Shown piece after piece: positions 6,450 through 10,641 of a stretch of DNA of 10,641 nucleotides. Both the position numbers and the translations under genes were made by a program. The number at the start of each line of letters is the position of its first letter. The stretch's first letter is position 1. This stretch comes from Candidatus Baldrarchaeota archaeon (GTDB lineage Archaea; Asgardarchaeota; Baldrarchaeia; Baldrarchaeales; DXJG01). The notes under the pieces were generated by a model that saw only the letters and a list, made by a program, of their open reading frames with translations, ran no database searches and was not told the DNA's origin. The stretch lies in the NCBI GenBank assembly GCA_030587435.1, contig JAUQZC010000007.1, forward strand, positions 1 through 10,641, in the 5' to 3' direction.

Positions 6450-7862
6450 CTATAACCCAAATACTAATGGATGAAGAATATTGTTCGGATCCAACGTTCT
6501 CTTTATCTTCTTCAAAAGATCAAAGAACCCGTAATGAACGCGGGGCAAAACATATTCTTCCCAGAGGAGACCAGCCCAATACGGTACACCACCAGTTTCA
6601 ATGATCACCTTACGAAGATCAGACCACGTTTTCTCCAAAATACGTTTTTTCTCCGGGTTCTTTAGAAAGAGTGTTATCCAACCAGTGCAATGACACCTAT
6701 CAATACCGAGGGCACTTGCAACCCAAGTTATCTCTGGATCCTTGTCAACTCCATATTTTTTGAAAGTTTCATGAGCTTTCCTAACTAGTTCAGGAAACAT
6801 TGTAATAGGCCTTAAATGACATGTATTGTACCAGTATCCCTCTTCAAACAATGGTTGGACTACGTTAAACATTTCACCCCAATGAAGCCTGGAGAAGAAA
6901 GTTCCAATAAAGAATCCACCGCATTCCCGAACAATTCTCTCTACAAGTTTCTTCTTCGCCTCAGCAATTTCCTCACTAGCCTCTTCTATAATAACAGCAA
7001 GAACAGACTCAACTTCTGAATATTTCTCTGCCAATTGGGGAGCATAGCTCGAAACAGTGTGCCTATCAGCCATTAAAACAAGTTCCTCAGCAAGCTTCCT
7101 CTTTTGAATCTCGTACATAGCCTTAGAAGCCGCCTCAACACTATTAAAACCAAAGTCGCCAAAAACTCTACCTTCGGGAAGTGGATAAATCTTAAGAGTT
7201 GCTTCGGTTTTTACGCCTAAAATCCCGTGATCACCTATGAAAAGACCTGTAAGATCATTAAATGTGGCGTATCTAGCAAATTTTTTAGCTAAAGGATTCC
7301 ATCCACTTCCAGTCCTCAAAATTTCACCAGTTGGCAAGACAACTTCCAAACTGACTACACTATCACCGCTACTACCCCATTTAGCACTACCACAACCCAC
7401 ACTATTAGAAGATAGAGATCCACCAACCGTACCAGCGTTTCCTCCAAAAGGCCCTCTAAACCCTACTTTATAACCCAATTTACTCAATTTATAAATTAGC
7501 TCAGCCCATCTTAAACCAGCTTGGACAGTAACAGTTTGAGAATCTTCATCAACTTCAACAATGTTATCCATCCGTGTGAGATCTAAAACAATAGCATTAG
7601 GCACACGAGGTAAACAGGCGCCACAAATACCACTTCGGCCGCCGGCAGGAACCACAGGTACCAAATATTCATTAGCCAACCTCAATATTTGGGAAACTTC
7701 TAAAGTCTCCGCTGGACGAACAATTAAACCGGGTATCCTGGCATGAAAAGGCGAAGCATCCTCACTATAACTTAACCTCACTATTTTACTTAAACTAACA
7801 TTTTCAGATCCGACAATACTTTCTATTTCTTCAACAATAGGTTCTATTATGCCTTCACTCAT
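6450..7862 (-). CDS. GlcD-like FAD-binding 2-hydroxyacid oxidase/dehydrogenase subunit (PCMH-type FAD domain)
   Basis: The protein is about 470 aa. The PCMH FAD domain shows IPGLIVRPAETLEVSQILRLANEYLVPVVP, then PAGGRSGICG, the diphosphate-binding GTVGGSLSSNSVGCGSAKWG, and DLTGLFIGDHGILGVKTEATLKIYPLP. The C-terminal substrate and FAD-oxidase part ends KKIKRTLDPNNILHP, the usual close of GlcD, D-lactate dehydrogenase and VAO-family enzymes. A CHLRPITMF and RCHCTGW region may line the active site. The family oxidises 2-hydroxyacids such as glycolate or lactate to 2-oxoacids; the substrate here is unknown. The preferred start is ATG 7862, with GGGTG (7869-7873) six nt before it. GTG 7871 is in frame and would add three residues. 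The gene sits between ALDH, whose stop is at 7876, and its presumed Fe-S partner in one operon. Confidence 0.88.
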   Translation of the reverse strand: MSEGIIEPIVEEIESIVGSENVSLSKIVRLSYSEDASPFHARIPGLIVRPAETLEVSQILRLANEYLVPVVPAGGRSGICGACLPRVPNAIVLDLTRMDNIVEVDEDSQTVTVQAGLRWAELIYKLSKLGYKVGFRGPFGGNAGTVGGSLSSNSVGCGSAKWGSSGDSVVSLEVVLPTGEILRTGSGWNPLAKKFARYATFNDLTGLFIGDHGILGVKTEATLKIYPLPEGRVFGDFGFNSVEAASKAMYEIQKRKLAEELVLMADRHTVSSYAPQLAEKYSEVESVLAVIIEEASEEIAEAKKKLVERIVRECGGFFIGTFFSRLHWGEMFNVVQPLFEEGYWYNTCHLRPITMFPELVRKAHETFKKYGVDKDPEITWVASALGIDRCHCTGWITLFLKNPEKKRILEKTWSDLRKVIIETGGVPYWAGLLWEEYVLPRVHYGFFDLLKKIKRTLDPNNILHPLVFGL

Positions 7863-7875
7863 TTTAAACACCCAC

Positions 7876-9318
7876 TTAAGCTATGTGAACATATTTTTTG
7901 TTAGTAAGATGTAAAACCATATATTCAGCTCCACCTATTCCTGAATCTTTAATTCCGCCAAACATCATACTTATATCAAAATACTGTGGATCCTCATTAA
8001 TTATTACAGAACTAACCTCTAATCGCTTAGCTACCTCCATGGCAACATTCATATCACCGGAGTAAACACCTGCCCTTAACCCATACTTACAATCATTAGC
8101 AAGTCTAATAGCTTCCTCGACGGTTGAAAACTCAACAATACTCCTTACAGGTCCAAAAGCCTCCTCACGCCACAAAAAAGGCTTATCTTCCTCCTTTTTG
8201 CCCAAAATAAGACTCTTATCAAATTTTATAAGGGTTGGGGTAAAGAAGGGATCTTCTCTTTTACCTTCAATTATTTTTTCTCCCCCACGTTTTTCAGCAT
8301 CCTTAACCATAAAATCAATTATATTGAGCGCGGTTGGAGAACCAATCGGACCTATATCAGTCTTATCATCAAGAGGGTTACCAACTACCAATTTACTAAC
8401 TTCGTCTTTAAGAACCTCAATAAATTCTTTCGAAACATCTTCGTGAACAATAATCCTCTTAAACGAAATACACTGCTGTCCAGCGTTAGTAAATGCGCCT
8501 CTAACAATCTTTTTCGCAACATCCTCGACATCTACATCAGACATAACAATTCCCGCATCGTTACCAGCCATCTCTAAAACAATCTTCTTCAACTTCCCTT
8601 GAATGAAGGTAGCACCGTAGAAGCTAGTCTTTGTGGATTCCAAATACTTACCAAACTGTATAAGCAAATCTTTACCGGTAGTAGTACTACCGTACAGAAC
8701 AACAGCATCAATAAGAGGATTTGAAATAAATTCTTTCGCAGCTGTTACTCCATCTAAAATACCGATCTCAACTGGTATAGAATCATCCACTTCCTTGATG
8801 AGTTCTCTAAGTTTAAGAGCAATCAAGGGAGTTTTTGTTGAAGGTTTAAGAATCACGCTGTTTCCAGATATTAAGGATGTGCCCATCACGTAGCTTGTAA
8901 GAAAAAGAGGGGCATTCCTAGGAGTTATACCTCCAACAACACCTACAGGTTCATAAATAACTTTACCTCTACCCTTAAAACTTTCAATGTCTTTTTCACG
9001 AATTAAATCAGCATAGTAATCAATAACCAACATAGCTTGCGTAACTGTTCTTAACACAATTCTCCCATACTTTAGTGGAATACCACCTTCCCTAGCTAAA
9101 ATTTCTAAAATTTCTCTGCTTCTCCTACGTACTAATCTCCCAAGAGTTCTAAAAAACTCTATACGTTCCTCAAAACTTTTATTTGAAATATTTTTTTGTT
9201 CATCGCAGACCCTTCTAATTTTTTTCCGTAAATCCTCTATAGAATCAATATCTAGTTCAGCAATAACTTCGCCAGTACATTTATCAGTAACTTTCAACTT
9301 ATTCCTTTCAAACGTCAA
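7876..9318 (-). CDS. NAD(P)-dependent aldehyde dehydrogenase, ALDH superfamily
   Basis: The 480-aa protein has the full ALDH set: oxyanion Asn N135 in ITPRNAP, cofactor Lys K158 in VILKPS, GSTTTGK at 210-216, general base E249 in LEMAGND, catalytic C283 in NAGQQCIS, EEAFGPV at 385-391, and GGIKDSGIG near the end. The family oxidises an aldehyde to an acid using NAD(P). The substrate is not evident; lactaldehyde, glycolaldehyde or another hydroxyaldehyde would fit the neighbours. The stretch between GSTTTG and E249 is about 16 residues longer than typical (about 226-241), an unusual insertion in the cofactor domain. The start is TTG 9318, because a TGA lies in frame just upstream. GAGGGG (9324-9329) at 5-nt spacing supports it, and the N-terminus LKVTDKCTGEVIAEL aligns with normal ALDH beginnings. 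This is the first gene of the operon. Confidence 0.92.
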   Translation of the reverse strand: MTFERNKLKVTDKCTGEVIAELDIDSIEDLRKKIRRVCDEQKNISNKSFEERIEFFRTLGRLVRRRSREILEILAREGGIPLKYGRIVLRTVTQAMLVIDYYADLIREKDIESFKGRGKVIYEPVGVVGGITPRNAPLFLTSYVMGTSLISGNSVILKPSTKTPLIALKLRELIKEVDDSIPVEIGILDGVTAAKEFISNPLIDAVVLYGSTTTGKDLLIQFGKYLESTKTSFYGATFIQGKLKKIVLEMAGNDAGIVMSDVDVEDVAKKIVRGAFTNAGQQCISFKRIIVHEDVSKEFIEVLKDEVSKLVVGNPLDDKTDIGPIGSPTALNIIDFMVKDAEKRGGEKIIEGKREDPFFTPTLIKFDKSLILGKKEEDKPFLWREEAFGPVRSIVEFSTVEEAIRLANDCKYGLRAGVYSGDMNVAMEVAKRLEVSSVIINEDPQYFDISMMFGGIKDSGIGGAEYMVLHLTNKKYVHIA

Positions 9319-9382
9319 AGCTACCCCTCACATGGACTACTTTCTGTTGTTTCAACTGATTCAACTAGATTTAAACACTCAT

Positions 9383-9394
9383 CTTATATATTTT
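9383..9394 (-). promoter_or_regulatory. TATA box of the ALDH-FAD-FeS operon
   Basis: Minus-strand AAAATATATAAG lies about 70 nt upstream of the TTG start. It would set transcription near 9362, leaving a leader of about 45 nt that contains the GAGGGG ribosome site. It is the best TATA match on this strand of the gap. Confidence 0.5.
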
Positions 9395-9503
9395 AGCATT
9401 TAAATTTTGCACCTATATTCTACTTAAAGACGAACAACAACATCTGCATTGAGGTTGATTACATATAAATGTCTCTTACGCTGAAATTTTCGACTAAACT
9501 AAT

Positions 9504-9516
9504 TTAACGATGTTAA
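9504..9516. promoter_or_regulatory. TTAAC-N3-GTTAA dyad, possible operator
   Basis: Perfect 5-bp arms TTAAC and GTTAA flank GAT, between the divergent promoters and 15 nt before a plus-strand TATA-like box. A regulator acting on either promoter could bind here. The short arms make chance a real alternative. Confidence 0.22.
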
Positions 9517-9528
9517 GCGTTTCCAAGT

Positions 9529-9541
9529 AAATATTAAAACT
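9529..9541 (+). promoter_or_regulatory. TATA-like box AAATATTAAAACT upstream of a gene-free stretch
   Basis: The same 13 bases occur at 1699-1711 ahead of the HD gene. Here no gene follows until korA 200 nt downstream, with a terminator-like hairpin between. The box may therefore drive a short untranslated RNA or a distal korA start. Evidence is sequence resemblance only. Confidence 0.25.
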
Positions 9542-9644
9542 TTTTATTTAAAAACGGTTTAGTACGATTTTTTAACAACCACCAGAATTTATATGAAGTT
9601 TTATAAACGACATATTATTCTTAGCATTAATTCAATACGATTTG

Positions 9645-9689
9645 TTTTAGAAATTTTATTTTTCTAAAGGTTTTTTTGTCTTTATTTTT
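9645..9689 (+). terminator. hairpin plus T-tracts upstream of korA
   Basis: TTTAGAAA (9646-9653), a 7-nt loop and TTTCTAAA (9661-9668) form a perfect 8-bp stem, followed by GG, seven Ts (9671-9677) and a second run TTTATTTTT (9681-9689). On the plus strand this is the layout of an intrinsic terminator. Archaeal termination relies mainly on the T-tract, which is strong here. The minus-strand reading lacks the T-tract. It ends about 23 nt before the korA TATA box, so it could insulate korA or end a small RNA. The stem is nearly all A-T and weak. Confidence 0.45.
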
Positions 9690-9712
9690 CAATAAATTTA
9701 ATTTGCGGAAAG

Positions 9713-9720
9713 CTTATATG
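9713..9720 (+). promoter_or_regulatory. TATA-like box for korA
   Basis: CTTATATG lies just after the hairpin and T-tracts. It is only about 23 nt before the GTG start, so transcripts would be leaderless or nearly so. However, GGGAAGGG (9726-9733), 6 nt before the GTG, is a good ribosome site and would need a start further upstream, such as from TTTATATG at 9588-9595. Confidence 0.35.
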
Positions 9721-9739
9721 AATATGGGAAGGGTTAAAG

Positions 9740-10641
9740 GTGACTAATCGAAAAGGAAAGATCGACTTTCTTCAAGGAAATGATGCAATCGTAGAAGGAG
9801 CAATTTTAGCTGGATGTAGATTTTTTGCCGGTTACCCCATAACTCCCTCATCGGAAATAATGGAGAGCATGGCTGCAAGGCTACCACTAATAGGCGGAGT
9901 ATTCGTACAGATGGAAGACGAGCTAGGCAGTATTGCAGCTGCAATTGGAGCTTCTCTCACAGGAGTAAAAGCAATGACCGCAACATCTGGACCGGGATTC
10001 AGCCTAATGCAAGAAAACATTGGACTAGCAATAATGTGCGAAGTACCAGTTGTAATAGTTGATGTAATGAGGGGAGGTCCTTCCACAGGACTACCTACAA
10101 AGGCATCACAAGCAGATATCATGCAAGCAAGATGGGGACATCATGGGGATGGAGAAATAATAGCTTTAGCACCGTGGTCTGTTCAAGAATGTTTAGATCT
10201 GACAATAAAAGCATTTAACCTCGCTGAAGAATATCGAACACCAGTAATTGTATTGAGTGACGCCGTACTTGCGCATCTAAGAGAAGTTGTTAGGGTGCCC
10301 GATCCAGAAGAAATTGTAATAGTTGAAAGGAAACGCCCAGAAGTGCCGCCAGAAGAATTTCTACCATTTAAAGCCGATGAAAGCCTAGTTCCACCAATGG
10401 CCACTCTAGGCAAAGGATACAAAATACATTACACGGGTTTAAGTCACGACGAACGTGGATACCCAACAGACGATCCAGAAAACTACAAAAAACTAATTGA
10501 AAGAATAACCGCTAAAATCAGAAATAATGTGGAAAAAATAGCATCTTGGGATATGAAATATATAGAAGACGCTGAGATGATACTTATTTCTTATGGAAGC
10601 TCCGCAAGAGCAGTACTACAAGCATGTATTAACGCTAGAAA
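9740..10641 (+). CDS. korA: 2-oxoacid:ferredoxin oxidoreductase subunit alpha (KorA type), cut by window end
   Basis: From GTG 9740 there are 300 open codons to the window edge; the family is about 380 aa, so the last fifth is missing. Signature blocks are GNDAIVEGAILAGCRFFAGYPITPSSEIME rendered in segments at 13-42 (GYPITP at 31-36), QMEDELGSIAAAIGAS (57-72), TATSGPGFSLMQENIG (80-95), RGGPSTGLPTKASQADIMQA (111-130), and GLSHDERGYP (233-242). This pattern is KorA/VorA-like rather than PorA. The subunit works with a thiamine diphosphate-binding beta subunit, presumably encoded just downstream, to convert a 2-oxoacid, CoA and oxidised ferredoxin to acyl-CoA, CO2 and reduced ferredoxin. No earlier start is possible, as a TGA is in frame at 9719, and AAGGG at 9729-9733 supports GTG. 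Divergent from the ALDH operon. Confidence 0.93.
   Translation, partial: MTNRKGKIDFLQGNDAIVEGAILAGCRFFAGYPITPSSEIMESMAARLPLIGGVFVQMEDELGSIAAAIGASLTGVKAMTATSGPGFSLMQENIGLAIMCEVPVVIVDVMRGGPSTGLPTKASQADIMQARWGHHGDGEIIALAPWSVQECLDLTIKAFNLAEEYRTPVIVLSDAVLAHLREVVRVPDPEEIVIVERKRPEVPPEEFLPFKADESLVPPMATLGKGYKIHYTGLSHDERGYPTDDPENYKKLIERITAKIRNNVEKIASWDMKYIEDAEMILISYGSSARAVLQACINAR

Larger units (their letters stand above)
9319..9739. other. 421-bp AT-rich divergent intergenic region
   Basis: No convincing protein gene, tRNA or C/D sRNA was seen here. The region holds the leader and TATA box of the minus-strand operon (right after 9318), a TTAAC-GAT-GTTAA dyad, two plus-strand TATA-like boxes (ATATTAAAAC at 9531-9540, TTTATATG at 9588-9595), a hairpin followed by T-tracts (9645-9689), and the korA promoter and ribosome site. 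A short direct repeat, TACGATTT, occurs at 9563-9570 and 9636-9643. The length and layout leave room for a small plus-strand transcript between about 9560 and 9690. Confidence 0.6.

Noticed and set aside
9319..9480. C/D-like CTGA motifs near 9355 and 9481
   Set aside because: No RTGATGA box stands at a suitable distance on either strand.
9593..9667. 24-codon plus-strand frame MKFYKRHIILSINSIRFVLE... in the gap before korA
   Set aside because: There is no ribosome site before its ATG, it ends within the terminator-like hairpin, and frames of this size are expected by chance in such AT-rich DNA.
9832..10422. Minus-strand frames of 96 and 79 codons inside korA
   Set aside because: Both oppose the highly conserved korA coding sequence and look like its complement (Ser, Pro and Gly rich).

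Overview
The window reads as a piece of an AT-rich archaeal chromosome. The evidence is an archaemetzincin, a KorA-type 2-oxoacid:ferredoxin oxidoreductase subunit, DUF362 and CCG-domain iron-sulfur proteins, TATA-like boxes in several gaps, GGAGG-type ribosome binding sites, and a box C/D guide RNA with the exact 12-nt guide spacing of archaea. The lineage cannot be fixed from this sequence alone; a TACK-type or related thermophile is a guess. No mobile element, CRISPR array, tRNA or rRNA gene was seen.

Layout, left to right. (1) Minus strand, 1-1666: a 456-aa protein with TPR/SNAP-like helices, a beta-sandwich and a coiled coil, followed without a gap by the start of an archaemetzincin gene that runs off the window. 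(2) A divergent promoter region, then a plus-strand HD-domain phosphohydrolase (1777-2622). (3) A 153-bp gap carrying a minus-strand box C/D sRNA (about 2630-2694). One of its guides is complementary to the conserved 16S rRNA stretch containing GGUAGUCC. (4) A short plus-strand protein with a QueG-like core and two [4Fe-4S] sites (2776-3474), preceded by a 10-codon upstream ORF that overlaps its start. (5) A convergent minus-strand DUF362/ferredoxin protein (3507-4682). (6) A tight minus-strand operon from 9318 to 4813: aldehyde dehydrogenase, GlcD-like FAD oxidase, and a two-CCG-domain iron-sulfur subunit with an apparent SCP2-like C-terminal domain. (7) A 421-bp AT-rich divergent gap with several TATA-like boxes, a small dyad and a hairpin followed by T-tracts. 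(8) Plus-strand korA (9740 onward), cut by the window end.

How the genes may work together. The three-gene operon could turn a 2-hydroxyaldehyde into a 2-hydroxyacid (ALDH) and then into a 2-oxoacid (FAD subunit passing electrons to the Fe-S subunit). The divergent KorA enzyme could convert a 2-oxoacid to an acyl-CoA with reduction of ferredoxin. This is inference from family membership and gene order; the substrate (lactaldehyde/lactate, glycolaldehyde/glycolate or a longer 2-hydroxyacid) is not shown by the sequence. The most distinctive non-protein element is the C/D guide RNA.
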